A DNA stretch of 64,000 nucleotides from Candidatus Riflebacteria bacterium HGW-Riflebacteria-1 (GCA_002839445.1 PGYB01000007.1:46558-110557); one strand, 5' to 3'. Numbered from the stretch's first letter, positions 41,923 through 51,104 are shown. The notes: a model not told the origin generated them from the letters alone. A program made the numbers and translations.

Positions 41923-42927
41923 TCAGGATTTAGAGAGACGGTCAAGCATCGTATCCATGTTTTTGACACGGTAAACGCCGGCCCAGCGCGAAGCGTAGCG
42001 GGCTGGCAGAACTTCGATGCGCACGCCGGAATAGCCCACTTTGCCGGCGATGCGGGTTGAGCTGTTGACGCGGGTCGGCGTAGAATGGGCGATAATTGGT
42101 TGCCCTGATGGAGTATATCCCATGAACAGGCCAACATGACCAACGCCGCTGCTGCCGGGGTTCATGACAAATATGTCGCCGGGTTTTACCAGGTCGCGAG
42201 GATTTGTCGGCGGGAACTTGCTGGTGATTTTATTGGTGTGCTGGCTTTTGTAGACCTGACTTGACGGATACCAGCTGTTTTTGGGGAACACAGGATTTAC
42301 ACCGGCAGCAGCCGACATTTTTTGAATGAACTGGCCCACAAAGCCTGAACAGTCAGTCTTCTCGGCGTAACCGGAGGTGTACTTGTGACCTGCCCCGAAC
42401 ACATAGGCCTTGTTGCTTGAACAAAACTTTTCGACCAGGTCGAAAACCGACTTGAACATTTTTGCATCGTAACCAAAACGCGCCGGGTTGAGCGAACCGT
42501 TGGGCAGCGTCAGGGTTGGATCAGTGACTGACCCGGAGTCATTGTCGGAGCCGGGGTTGTTTGCGCGTTCGGAACCAACTTCCACGTAGTTGCTGTGAAC
42601 ATAGGCGTAACCACCGTTGTATTCGATCTTGAGCCAGTCGCCTTCTTTAGCAACAATTTTGAGCTTGTCGCCGTCGTAGAGTTTGCCGATTATCTTGCCC
42701 CATGGCTTAGTGCGAACATTGAGGCGTGTTCTGACATTGACAAAGCCGATCTGGCCTGACATCGGCTTGGCGGCCGAGTTGTCGGCAACAGCTGAACTTG
42801 TGCTGCCGCTCTGATTGACCGAGGCCGGAGTTGAAATCTGGTCAACACTGAACGGATTGCTGGCAATAGCAATGCCGGCCACTAATATGCCTGCCAGAGC
42901 CACGAATACAATATTTTTATATTTCAT
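41923..42927 (-). CDS. SH3-NlpC/P60 peptidoglycan hydrolase
   Basis: A signal peptide is followed by an SH3b domain (about 60-120; LNVRTKPWGKIIGKL) and a C-terminal NlpC/P60-like domain. The cysteine of TDCSGFVGQF is residue 193 and the His of GHVGLFMG is residue 264, in the order of the family's Cys-His-x triad. Such enzymes cut the stem peptides of peptidoglycan outside the membrane. A GCC-GAAA-GGC hairpin and a GGGAG site precede ATG 42927. A TATAAT box lies about 140 bases upstream of the start. Confidence 0.82.
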   Translation of the reverse strand: MKYKNIVFVALAGILVAGIAIASNPFSVDQISTPASVNQSGSTSSAVADNSAAKPMSGQIGFVNVRTRLNVRTKPWGKIIGKLYDGDKLKIVAKEGDWLKIEYNGGYAYVHSNYVEVGSERANNPGSDNDSGSVTDPTLTLPNGSLNPARFGYDAKMFKSVFDLVEKFCSSNKAYVFGAGHKYTSGYAEKTDCSGFVGQFIQKMSAAAGVNPVFPKNSWYPSSQVYKSQHTNKITSKFPPTNPRDLVKPGDIFVMNPGSSGVGHVGLFMGYTPSGQPIIAHSTPTRVNSSTRIAGKVGYSGVRIEVLPARYASRWAGVYRVKNMDTMLDRLSKS

Positions 42928-43064
42928 AATCAGTACTCCCGAGCCTTTCGGCCTTCCATACTCTTAATAATAATACGATGTTAAATACAGAAAAGTTTTG
43001 AGATAATTTCACAAGTTTAACACAGCAACATCATAGCGCAGCTGACTAAAGGCGCGTACCCTTC

Positions 43065-43070
43065 ATTATA
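43065..43070 (-). promoter_or_regulatory. TATAAT -10 box for the NlpC/P60 gene
   Basis: A perfect TATAAT hexamer on the minus strand, between the ComEA gene and the hydrolase gene, would give a leader of about 130 bases. No good -35 box is seen at 17 bases, so the call is moderate. Confidence 0.35.
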
Positions 43071-43132
43071 CTGAAAAACCGCCAGCCCGCCATAAAAAAA
43101 CAAATTCGTTCAACAATTAGTTCAATAATTTG

Positions 43133-43555
43133 TTAATAACCTTCATTGCTATTGAGTTTGACGCCAGCATCCTGCAGGATTTCAATTTTCGAGCTGCTGA
43201 TGCCCTTTACCCTGGTTTTCAGGTCGCGCCAGTCATAAAATTTGCCGAAAGAGCGCTCTTTGATGATCAGAGCAGCTGTTTTTGAGCCGATACCCGGGCA
43301 GATCATAAGCTGCTCGTGGGTTGCTTCGTTGATTATTACCCGGTCTGCAGCGAGACTGTGGTGTTCGTTAACCTGCTCGAGCTGAAGGTCAATATCGTCG
43401 GTCTGTCTCACAACCAGCGTGGCCGGCCCGTCTGGCCAGACCTGAGACAGATGCCGCGCCGCTGGCGGAAAGATCGTCGGCCATGCCCCCAGAATCAGGG
43501 GCAGGCAGAGCAGCAGACGAAAGTGTCTGGCGTTGAGGTTGTTTATGCGAAGCAT
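43133..43555 (-). CDS. ComEA-like helix-hairpin-helix DNA-binding protein
   Basis: The 140-residue protein has a hydrophobic N-terminal segment (LLLCLPLILGAWPTIFPP) and a C-terminal ComEA-type double HhH domain: INEATHEQLMICPGIGSKTAALIIKER then FYDWRDLKTRVKGISSSKIEIL. ComEA binds incoming DNA in the periplasm during natural transformation. It overlaps the LeuRS-like gene by 13 bp. With the ComEC-like gene and prepilins in the same window, it supports a DNA-uptake capability. Confidence 0.85.
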   Translation of the reverse strand: MLRINNLNARHFRLLLCLPLILGAWPTIFPPAARHLSQVWPDGPATLVVRQTDDIDLQLEQVNEHHSLAADRVIINEATHEQLMICPGIGSKTAALIIKERSFGKFYDWRDLKTRVKGISSSKIEILQDAGVKLNSNEGY

Positions 43556-44301
43556 ATTTTCAGCCTGTTTTCATGAGATTCCAGTCGAACAATTTTACCA
43601 TCAGCAGCTTTCTTGACCCACTTTATTTTGAGCAGTTCGGCAAGCGGGTCGGCCTCGTAGTTCTCGCGTGCAAAGACTCTCCAGTGCCAGCCGCCTTCTG
43701 GCAAAGAAAATTTTACACAGACAAGTTCGCTGAAACTTCTGACAATGTCTGGAACAGCTTTAGGAAAGAGGAACTCAGAAGACAGATTAAAAATCGCCCA
43801 GAGCGGCGCATACGGATAAACGACAGAAATTACCAGGTCGCGTTGCCGCGGCTCAAGATTTTTGCCAGGCTGCGCCAGACGAAGCGCCTTGCGCAGCAGT
43901 GCAAGGCCGGCATAACAGTTGTTGCGTGTGGTAGCGTGATCATAAGTCTGCAATGCTGTTTCAAGCCATGGTATCGGATCAAACGCTGCCTGCTCAGAAG
44001 TGTTCATCAAATAGTCAAGGCGGGCCAGCCATTTAAAAGATGACTCCAGTAATGCCTCCGCACAATTTGCTTGCTGCGCGCTTATCTGCGCGAATCTCAC
44101 TGCATCTGTGCCGTATTCGGACTGAAGTTCATTTCTTACTGAGTATCTGCAGGCAAAGGGGTCGATCCAGGCGTGCTCGCTTGTTTTCCAGAGCATGTTG
44201 ATGCGTAGCTTGATATCATCTTCGAGCTTTTCGCGGTATAACGAAACAGGCCATTTTCTGGCCTGTTTTTCGATGCGGTGCGGATTGTAGCGGATGGTCA
44301 A
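43543..44301 (-). CDS. Leucyl-tRNA synthetase paralogue lacking the catalytic core
   Basis: The 252-residue protein looks like LeuRS with its middle removed. The first 20 residues (RYNPHRIEKQARKWP) match the LeuRS N-terminus. It then jumps to a decayed KMSKS-loop region: KTSEHAWIDP (39-48) in place of KMSKSxxNxxDP, followed by EYGTDAVRF (62-70), the usual YGADTVR stretch. The anticodon-binding helices (for example VVYPYAPLWAIF) and the C-terminal beta domain follow. The HIGH motif, Rossmann core and editing domain are missing, so it cannot activate leucine. It might bind tRNA or serve another role. Start overlaps the TPR gene by 4 bp; ComEA overlaps its end. Confidence 0.6.
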   Translation of the reverse strand: MTIRYNPHRIEKQARKWPVSLYREKLEDDIKLRINMLWKTSEHAWIDPFACRYSVRNELQSEYGTDAVRFAQISAQQANCAEALLESSFKWLARLDYLMNTSEQAAFDPIPWLETALQTYDHATTRNNCYAGLALLRKALRLAQPGKNLEPRQRDLVISVVYPYAPLWAIFNLSSEFLFPKAVPDIVRSFSELVCVKFSLPEGGWHWRVFARENYEADPLAELLKIKWVKKAADGKIVRLESHENRLKICFA

Positions 44302-45011
44302 TTGGTAAGCGTCACCCAGAGGCTTCGGGTCTTTTCGTTATCAATGCCGGCATCAGTGGTTGCAAAAAAGAGCAGTTCGCGCGCCTGGTTGATGATAGCC
44401 GGCTCGCCAAGTGCTTTTCCGCAGGCAATTAAAAAGCGAATTTCGAATATGAAAAAGTCCTGATCGCTGGCCTGGGCATTAGCTTCTGCTGCCAGAAGAT
44501 CCTTCATGGCCTGCTCATAATTGCCAGCGTTGAAAGTCTCACATAACTTTGACACATCGCGGGCGGTAACGAGAGAATTGGTCAGATCAGATTTTCGCTC
44601 GCCTGCGGGCAGGTGTTTGAGGTCTTCTTCGGCACGGCTTACCCACTCATCTGCGGTTTTGAGGTCGAAGAACTGCTCGTGGGCAATTGAAAGGCACACG
44701 CTGACTACAAGCTCATGCAGCTCATCAGGTGTAACATGTGATTCAGATGAAGCCAGACGGCGGTAAAAATTCAACGCTGCGGAAAAAGTAGTCTGTGCAT
44801 CTTTGAAGAGCGGGTATGCTTCTGCAAGCTTGCCCTGATTAAACAATTCGTAGCCATCTGCCAACAGCTGTGACTGTCTTTGCTGCTGCTGGTTTCCCTG
44901 ACTGTAGATTACACCGGCGCCAATGATACCTGCAACCAACAGTAACACCACCACTATGATGATAGCGCCGCCTGTGCGTGCCGGGAAAAATTGGTCAGTA
45001 GTCTTCTTCAT
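44298..45011 (-). CDS. Membrane-anchored TPR-like protein
   Basis: The 237-residue protein has an N-terminal anchor (GGAIIIVVVLLLVAGIIGAGVIY) and a helical TPR-like region beginning LLADGYELFNQGKLAEAYPLFKDA. ATG 45011 is chosen because AGGA lies eight bases upstream and the upstream part of the open frame would place basic residues far before the helix. It overlaps the end of the DUF2225 gene by 17 bp and the LeuRS-like gene by 4 bp, so four genes here form a tight operon. The partner is unknown. Confidence 0.6.
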   Translation of the reverse strand: MKKTTDQFFPARTGGAIIIVVVLLLVAGIIGAGVIYSQGNQQQQRQSQLLADGYELFNQGKLAEAYPLFKDAQTTFSAALNFYRRLASSESHVTPDELHELVVSVCLSIAHEQFFDLKTADEWVSRAEEDLKHLPAGERKSDLTNSLVTARDVSKLCETFNAGNYEQAMKDLLAAEANAQASDQDFFIFEIRFLIACGKALGEPAIINQARELLFFATTDAGIDNEKTRSLWVTLTN

Positions 45012-45969
45012 CTGGTTCATCCTGTGGAATTGGTAGATTTTTCTGGGCTGTCGCTTCCTGACGCATTTCTCTGGCCTGGTTAACGAACCAGAGAATGATG
45101 CCCTGAGCGCTCTGACTGCCGTAAATAATCTGTTCGAGAAAGCGGTTGCTCTCATCGATTTTGCCAAGCAATCTATTGGCGCCGGCCAGGATATACATTA
45201 TTTCAAAAACCCTTGACTGCGGGAGGTTTTCTTTGGGAATACGTGTGCCATCAGGCATGAACGCATCGTCTATACCAGTTGCCTTATTGGTGATTTCTAG
45301 AAAAGTAACTGCTTCAGTAAGGTAAGCTTCTTCAAAAGCTTTGAATCTATCAATCTGCGCAGGGTCGGTTGCTGATTCTGCAGCGTCACGGGCTGTCCAC
45401 GCACCATTCAGGTAAGTGTAGCCGAGAAGGCGGTGATTCGCGCGGCGCGCTTTAAGGCATATTGCCGCCAGTTCCCATGATCTGATCGCAGCTTCAAGGT
45501 CACCATCTCTCTGCAGCTCGTTATAAGGTTTATCCTTTGCGATGATGCTGGCAGCGGCTTTTCTGAGCAGTGGCGAGATCTGGCGTAATATGGTGATGTT
45601 TGAGTTGGTGAGTTCGCGCAACTTTTCTGCTTCGGCGTCTTTCCAGATCTGCTGACCGCTGGAAGCGGCTCTGACTCGGCTTGCTGCTTCCCACTGTGAT
45701 TTGTGGCTGTCAAGCAATTGCTTGCGCCGCGCATCTTCAATGTTCATCTGCGGGCAGAAATACTTGTCTTCTGCTGAAAAGAAGCAATGCGGGCAAACAC
45801 ATACGTGAAAAAATCTTGGTTTAATCGAGCCAAGGTAGACCGGACGGTAATCTATGTCGCGTTTGTCCAGGCTGAACTGCTTTTTGCGCAGAAGAAAGCG
45901 AGTAAACTCTCTTTCGCAAATCGGGCAGACAATATCTTTAGGTACGAATAATTTTTCGTTTAGAGCCAT
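44995..45969 (-). CDS. DUF2225 zinc-binding helical protein
   Basis: The 324-residue protein opens with a CPICEREF and a later CPHCFFSA pair (about residues 15-65) and the arginine-rich RDIDYRPVYLG segment between them, which is the DUF2225 signature. The rest is a TPR-like helical array, including LLGKIDESNRFLEQII. DUF2225 proteins are widespread but uncharacterised. It is first in the operon with the TPR protein, LeuRS-like protein and ComEA. Confidence 0.75.
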   Translation of the reverse strand: MALNEKLFVPKDIVCPICEREFTRFLLRKKQFSLDKRDIDYRPVYLGSIKPRFFHVCVCPHCFFSAEDKYFCPQMNIEDARRKQLLDSHKSQWEAASRVRAASSGQQIWKDAEAEKLRELTNSNITILRQISPLLRKAAASIIAKDKPYNELQRDGDLEAAIRSWELAAICLKARRANHRLLGYTYLNGAWTARDAAESATDPAQIDRFKAFEEAYLTEAVTFLEITNKATGIDDAFMPDGTRIPKENLPQSRVFEIMYILAGANRLLGKIDESNRFLEQIIYGSQSAQGIILWFVNQAREMRQEATAQKNLPIPQDEPDEEDY

Positions 45970-46029
45970 GATTTCACCGTTTTCCCAAGCGTTTTATAGT
46001 ATTCGGAATCATAACACAATACCGTAAAT

Positions 46030-46785
46030 CTATGGAATGCGCAAGAGTTTGTGAACTTGCGGTATCCAGCGGATTTGAGCGAACAAGGGTGCGAACAGGT
46101 TTATCCATTCAAGTATGGTGCCGGTGTCCCAGTCGCTTATGTGCGAAAGACCTTCCATTCTTGGCTGGAGGACAAGAGTATATCTGCTGACCGGCAATTG
46201 CTTAAGCTGTGATAAAAGAACATGCGGGCTTTCATGCGCGTCAACTGTCAGGCGCAAATATGTTGTCGAAGGACTGGTCAGCTCAAGAACATCGGTCAGT
46301 CGCTTGCGTTCTCTATTGCTTGCAGCCTCTTTTCTGGGAACCTCAAGGTCGAGACACAGCAGATCGACAAGTTGAGCAAGTGTGGCGAAATTTTTAACCG
46401 ACGGCGCCGAGGTCTGGGCAAAAATTTTGAGATTCTCGCGGCGCAGCATTGGCAGAAATTCGGTGATAAAATCCATCTGCTGCAGCGGCTCTCTGCCAAT
46501 CATCGCTACACAGAAAAACTGCTGCAGAGGGTAATGTTTTTTCAGGCCGGTAAAGAGTTTGCTGGCAGTAATCGGGCTTTTGCCCATGACATTGCGGGTG
46601 CCCGGTAAGGTTCTCAGCCAGAATGAGTTCTCGGCGCTCTGGTCTGAAGACTGTTTTATGCTCTGACACTCAGCTTCCGCATTCCCCATGCGTATAAACA
46701 ACTGCATGGTGCCGATAAACAGGCCCTCTCCCTGAATTGACGCAAAAACTTCGCTGATATCAGTTCGAGAATTTGCCGTTTTCAA
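46030..46785 (-). CDS. QueE-like protein without radical-SAM cysteines
   Basis: The 251-residue protein is collinear with 7-carboxy-7-deazaguanine synthase (QueE). ISEVFASIQGEGLFIGT at residues 10-26 matches the QueE opening, GREPLQQ matches GGEPLLQ, QTSA matches ETSG, and RWIPQVHKLL near the end matches the QueE C-terminus. The cluster-binding loop, normally GCNLxCxWCDT, reads GNAEAECQSIKQ (coding positions 46654-46686), so only one cysteine remains and no [4Fe-4S] cluster can form. It is thus a probable pseudoenzyme. TTG 46785 is chosen because GGAG is seven bases upstream. It overlaps ligA by 26 bp. Confidence 0.65.
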   Translation of the reverse strand: MKTANSRTDISEVFASIQGEGLFIGTMQLFIRMGNAEAECQSIKQSSDQSAENSFWLRTLPGTRNVMGKSPITASKLFTGLKKHYPLQQFFCVAMIGREPLQQMDFITEFLPMLRRENLKIFAQTSAPSVKNFATLAQLVDLLCLDLEVPRKEAASNRERKRLTDVLELTSPSTTYLRLTVDAHESPHVLLSQLKQLPVSRYTLVLQPRMEGLSHISDWDTGTILEWINLFAPLFAQIRWIPQVHKLLRIP

Positions 46786-48790
46786 TCTTTTTCTCCAGTG
46801 TTCGGGCCAGTTCGAATTCATCAATAATTGGTATTTTCAGTTCGATTGCCCGGCTCTTTTTATTCGAAACGAACGAGTCATTTTCAAGAGAACCGATCAG
46901 CAGAAAGTCTGTCTTGGGTGAAACCGAAGACTTTACGTTGCCGCCATGCATTTTTATCTGTTCTTCGATCTGACGTCGCGGCAAGGTCGCTTCACCGGTT
47001 ACTACAAAGGTTTTGCCGGCAAGTTGACTGCCAGCATTCATCAGCGCAAGTTGGGCGCTGCCCGGCCCCTGCCACCAGCCTCTGAGACTCTCTATCAGCT
47101 GGCCATTGTCTGGGTTCCGGAGAAACTCTGTTATGCTGCCGGCAACCTTATCCTTGATACCGTCAATCTTGACCAGCTCCTCGTCCTTTGCCTCAAGAAA
47201 AGCTGCGAAAGATTGCTTATACCAGGCCGCAATTTTTTCGCTGACAACTACGCCAACATTATTTATGCCCAGCGCCGAAATCAGTTTTGCCAATGGCTGC
47301 TGTGCCGCGGCGCTGATGCCCGAGACAATCTTTTCGGCAGATTTTTCGCCCATACGCTCGAGCGCTGAGAGCTGCAGGCGACCTAGTTTAAGAATATCTT
47401 CGACATTCTGCACCTGCTCTTTGTCGATCAGCTGATCGACAAGTTGCGGCCCGAAATTTTCGATTTCAAGCTGCGTGATAAAATGAATGATGCGCCGCGC
47501 CAGGACTCCCTGACAGGCGGGGTTGTCGCAACGGATCTGCGTGGCTGCATTTTCGTCTTTGTCTATCTTTACCGGCTGCTGGCAAACCGGGCAGACATGA
47601 GGGGCAGCAATTGTCTGCTCGCTGCCGTCACGTTTTTCCTTAACCGGCGCGACAATGTAGGGAATAATATAGCCGGCCTTTTCAACAATTACCAGATCGC
47701 CAAGCCTGATGTCTTTTTCAGTGATCTGATCAATGTTGTGCAGCGAAGCACGTGCGACGGTTGTGCCACCAAGCTCGACCGGTTCAATGTGGGCAACCGG
47801 TGTCAGCTGAGACCTGCCAGTCTGCCATTCGACACGAAGCAGTCTGGCGGTTGCCCGCTCTTGCGGGTATTTGTAGGCAATAGCCCAGCGCGGCGCCTTG
47901 TTTGTGCTGCCAAGCTCTGCCTGCAAAGACAGGTTATCAACCTTGATGACGATTCCGTCAATGTCGAAGTCAAATTTGCCGCGACTGTTGGCGATCTGTT
48001 CGATAAAACCGCTGATTTCCTCACATGAACTGCAGCTTTGCCAGGCCTGGTTGAGCTTGAAACCCTGTTTGGCAAGAAAAGCGAGAACCTCTGAATGCAT
48101 CTTGAAACCAAGCTCAGCCGCCTGCGCAATACCATAAACCATGACCTGCAGACCGCGCTGCGCCGCAACTGCCGGGTCGAGCGATTTGATTGTACCGGCA
48201 GTAAGGTTGCGGCAGTTCTTGAAGGGCTCTTCGCCGTTGGCAACGCGCTGCTGGTTGAGAGTTTCAAGCATAGAGCGCGGTGTGTATATTTCGCCGCGCA
48301 CATCAATGTCGAGATTGCTTGCAATTGACAACGGCAGCGATCTGATGGTTCTGACGTTTTCGGTTATAACGTCACCTTCGATACCGTTGCCGCGTGTGGT
48401 GCCGCTGTGCAGCATCCCGTCGCGGTAAGTAAAAGAGCCAGAAACACCATCAATCTTCAGTTCGGCAACAACCGGAAAAACGCTGGTGCCGGCAGCCTTT
48501 TCGAGGCGGTTTAACCAGTCGACAATATCGCCGGTAGAATAAGAGTTTTCTATGCTCATCATCGGCACCCGATGCTTTACCGTGTTGAATGAGGTCACTG
48601 CCTCGCCAACACGTTGCGTCGGCGAATCAGGGGTGACGAGCTCAGGGTGCTGTTTTTCGATACTCTGCAGTTCGGCCATGAGTTCGTCAAACTGCCGGTC
48701 GCTGATTTCTGGTGTCGCCAGAACAAAATACTGGCGCTCGTGATGCCGTATGATTCTTCGCAGCTCTTCAAGTCTTGCAGCTGGATCCAT
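46760..48790 (-). CDS. ligA: NAD-dependent DNA ligase
   Basis: The 676-residue protein is a full-length LigA. It has the N-terminal Ia domain, ELKIDG at 110-115 with the adenylated Lys112, the zinc-binding CPVC...CDNPAC segment near residues 400-430, the helix-hairpin-helix region (LEIENFGPQLVDQLID, ALGINNVG) and a C-terminal BRCT domain (LAGKTFVVTGEATL). The enzyme seals Okazaki fragments and repair nicks. It starts 5 bp after the propeller gene and ends within the QueE-like gene. Confidence 0.97.
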   Translation of the reverse strand: MDPAARLEELRRIIRHHERQYFVLATPEISDRQFDELMAELQSIEKQHPELVTPDSPTQRVGEAVTSFNTVKHRVPMMSIENSYSTGDIVDWLNRLEKAAGTSVFPVVAELKIDGVSGSFTYRDGMLHSGTTRGNGIEGDVITENVRTIRSLPLSIASNLDIDVRGEIYTPRSMLETLNQQRVANGEEPFKNCRNLTAGTIKSLDPAVAAQRGLQVMVYGIAQAAELGFKMHSEVLAFLAKQGFKLNQAWQSCSSCEEISGFIEQIANSRGKFDFDIDGIVIKVDNLSLQAELGSTNKAPRWAIAYKYPQERATARLLRVEWQTGRSQLTPVAHIEPVELGGTTVARASLHNIDQITEKDIRLGDLVIVEKAGYIIPYIVAPVKEKRDGSEQTIAAPHVCPVCQQPVKIDKDENAATQIRCDNPACQGVLARRIIHFITQLEIENFGPQLVDQLIDKEQVQNVEDILKLGRLQLSALERMGEKSAEKIVSGISAAAQQPLAKLISALGINNVGVVVSEKIAAWYKQSFAAFLEAKDEELVKIDGIKDKVAGSITEFLRNPDNGQLIESLRGWWQGPGSAQLALMNAGSQLAGKTFVVTGEATLPRRQIEEQIKMHGGNVKSSVSPKTDFLLIGSLENDSFVSNKKSRAIELKIPIIDEFELARTLEKKIENGKFSN

Positions 48791-48795
48791 TTTTT

Positions 48796-49935
48796 TCAGT
48801 CCACCATCGCAGTATTGATAAATTGGACGGCTTCATCGGTTCCAAGCCAGAGCAGGTCCCCGCTGGAAGCGAGCGCGCGTATTTTTCGGGCAAAGTTGCC
48901 TGATTCAGGAGATATCAGCTGGATTGTATCGTTTTTGATGCGGGCCAGCCCTTCATTTGTCGCTATCCACAGCGCGCCCTTGTGATGGATGATACTGTTG
49001 ATGCGATCGGCGGGCAAGCCATGAATGCGGGAATAGCTGACCAAATTTGGCACAAAGTCTGAGAAAAAACGGTTAACCGGGGTGGTCAGATGCATTACTC
49101 CGCGTGGAGTGCTTATCCATAAAAATTTACCATCGTAAGCAATGCCGGTTACTGGCCTGATTAAGCCAGCCCGCGCGTGATCGATGTTTTTCCACCACTC
49201 CGGGTTCGCGGCCGGAAAGCTGGTGTTCCAGAGACTGAGACCGCTGTCGTGAGCAGCAACAAACCAGCTGTCCATTCTAAAAATGCGTTTGCACCAGTTG
49301 TGGCGCAATCCTGAATTGGTGGTGTGTTCGTCAATAGTGATGAATGTTCCGGTCTTGTCAAGGAAAGCAGCGCCGTTCTGAGTGCCCGCCCAGAGTGTCG
49401 CGCCGTCAACAGTAAGATCCCAGATCATTTGTGAGGGCAGGCTGCTAGACACGTCTGCGCTTATAAACCGTTTGTTCTCTGTCATAACACACAACCCGAA
49501 AAGGGTTCCGGCCCAGAGTTGTCTGCCGTCGTGAGCCAGGCACTGTGCCTGAACAAAAGGAAAAGTGCCCATGGCCAGGCTGTAATTGGTAACCTGATCG
49601 TTCTGAATCGAGGTTATGCCGGCCTCTGTTGCAGCCCATACCGTTCCTGACGGGTCTACCAGCAGATCATTTACTGCTGCAGTTTTAATCGGCCGACTGA
49701 AAGGAATTTGCAGAGCTGCTGACGGACCTTGTGCGTCGCCGAACTTTCTTGGTGCAATATCAGTAGCGATTGCCGCTGTGGTGTCGCTCTGTTCCTGGCT
49801 GATGCTCTGGCTTTGCTCAGAAGTCCCGGCGTTCTTTGACTCGTTGATAAAATAAAAGACCAGCGCGATTGCCAGTATTGTCAGCCAGAAGGTGCCACCA
49901 GAGCTTTTACTGCTTGTCGTAGTTGGTTCGGTCAA
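48796..49935 (-). CDS. Membrane-anchored two-component-regulator-type propeller
   Basis: The 379-residue protein has an N-terminal anchor (TFWLTILAIALVFYFI) and six blades of the reg_prop type: VWAATEAGI, LWAGTLFGL, LWAGTQNGA, LWISTPRGV, LWIATNEGL and LWLGTDEAV. Such propellers act as ligand-sensing domains, here without a kinase fused. The start is TTG 49935 (GGAGG seven bases upstream), overlapping the stop of the binding-protein gene as TTGA. The partner of this sensor is not evident. Confidence 0.7.
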   Translation of the reverse strand: MTEPTTTSSKSSGGTFWLTILAIALVFYFINESKNAGTSEQSQSISQEQSDTTAAIATDIAPRKFGDAQGPSAALQIPFSRPIKTAAVNDLLVDPSGTVWAATEAGITSIQNDQVTNYSLAMGTFPFVQAQCLAHDGRQLWAGTLFGLCVMTENKRFISADVSSSLPSQMIWDLTVDGATLWAGTQNGAAFLDKTGTFITIDEHTTNSGLRHNWCKRIFRMDSWFVAAHDSGLSLWNTSFPAANPEWWKNIDHARAGLIRPVTGIAYDGKFLWISTPRGVMHLTTPVNRFFSDFVPNLVSYSRIHGLPADRINSIIHHKGALWIATNEGLARIKNDTIQLISPESGNFARKIRALASSGDLLWLGTDEAVQFINTAMVD

Positions 49936-51104
49936 AATAGCGCCTCCAGATTGACCGGAATCTTTTGTCTTTCTTTAATGATGGCGATTTCTGCGGGCTT
50001 AACCTGATTGCCATTACTGTCAAAACCACCTGAGCCGGTTACACTTTCCCAGCCATGCAGCTGTGCCAGACCTTTGCGGATAGACTGCCGGTCTGCTTCG
50101 CCGCCGCGTAATGTCAGCGCTTTTAACATAAGTGCCTCGTAGCCAAGGGCTGAGTCGTTGTCAGCCTGAGCCGCGTAGGTCTCGAAATATTCTGACAGAA
50201 AATAATCGGCTCTTTGCCCACCTAGTCTTGGATTAAAGGGCATGGTGGTAATTGTTGCTTCAGAATATACTCCGGCAAGATTGGTGAATTCGGGTGCTGA
50301 TAGCTGATTTCCGCCAAGAATCGGGTGCGAAAATCTTGCTTCGCGAGCCTGGCGCGTGATTACAGCCGCGTCTTCCGGGGGGGTGAGTATTACCAGCGCG
50401 TCAGGGTTTGAGGCAAGTATAACCTCAATCTGCCGTCTGAAATTGAGCGTGCCTGGCCGATAAGAAACGGCGGTACATACCTGTTGCCCAAATTTAATGC
50501 TGGTTTCGATAAATTTTTGCGCGCTGTCGGCGCCATACAGGTTTGAGTCATATATCAGTGCCGGTTTTCTGCAGTTAAACCGGCGTGCCGAAAATTCGGC
50601 CAGGGCTTCAAACTGGCTTCTATCATCTGTTATGCTGCGGAAAGTATGTCTGGAGCCATTTTCGGTTATCTCAAAGTGAGTGCACAATGCTGTCAGAAAA
50701 GGAACCTGCGCGTTTTCAGAGAGATGCTGGATTGCTCTTGTTTCTGCCGGGCTGAAACCGCCAATAAGCGAAACTACACCGGTTTCGTAAATGAGATCTC
50801 TGGCCTGTTCGGCACATAGATCGGCAGAACCCTTGCTGTCAAGAATTGTGAGACTAAGTTTGCGCCCATTGATGCCACCCTGGGCGTTAATGTGCTTGAG
50901 TGCCAGTTCGAGACCGTTGCGGTGGCTGATAGCCCGCAAGGCATTTGGCCCGGAAAGCGGTAATATCACGCCGATTTTTATATCGGTATTTTTGAATTCA
51001 GTCGAATAAAGTATTACCAAGAGCAGAACCGGCACTGACATAAGCTGATAAATGTCAAAACGCTTTAAAAAGTTGATCAGCTGTTTGTATGTCTGCTTGA
51101 TCAT
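49932..51104 (-). CDS. Orphan LivK-like periplasmic binding protein
   Basis: A hydrophobic N-terminal segment (LMSVPVLLLVILYS) precedes IKIGVILPLSGPNALRAISHRNGLELALKHINAQGG, the classic opening of branched-chain amino-acid-type (Peripla_BP_6) binding proteins. The rest of the two-lobed fold follows, including ALIYDSNLYGADSAQKF. There are no LivH, LivM, LivG or LivF genes here, so it probably acts as a sensor rather than in uptake. Its stop overlaps the TTG of the propeller gene, suggesting the two cooperate in ligand sensing. It overlaps the membrane protein gene by 4 bp. Confidence 0.78.
   Translation of the reverse strand: MIKQTYKQLINFLKRFDIYQLMSVPVLLLVILYSTEFKNTDIKIGVILPLSGPNALRAISHRNGLELALKHINAQGGINGRKLSLTILDSKGSADLCAEQARDLIYETGVVSLIGGFSPAETRAIQHLSENAQVPFLTALCTHFEITENGSRHTFRSITDDRSQFEALAEFSARRFNCRKPALIYDSNLYGADSAQKFIETSIKFGQQVCTAVSYRPGTLNFRRQIEVILASNPDALVILTPPEDAAVITRQAREARFSHPILGGNQLSAPEFTNLAGVYSEATITTMPFNPRLGGQRADYFLSEYFETYAAQADNDSALGYEALMLKALTLRGGEADRQSIRKGLAQLHGWESVTGSGGFDSNGNQVKPAEIAIIKERQKIPVNLEALF

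Noticed and set aside
42928..43064. ydaO-type c-di-AMP riboswitch before the NlpC/P60 gene
   Set aside because: Such riboswitches often precede cell-wall hydrolases, but only a small GCC-GAAA-GGC hairpin is present and the conserved core is missing.
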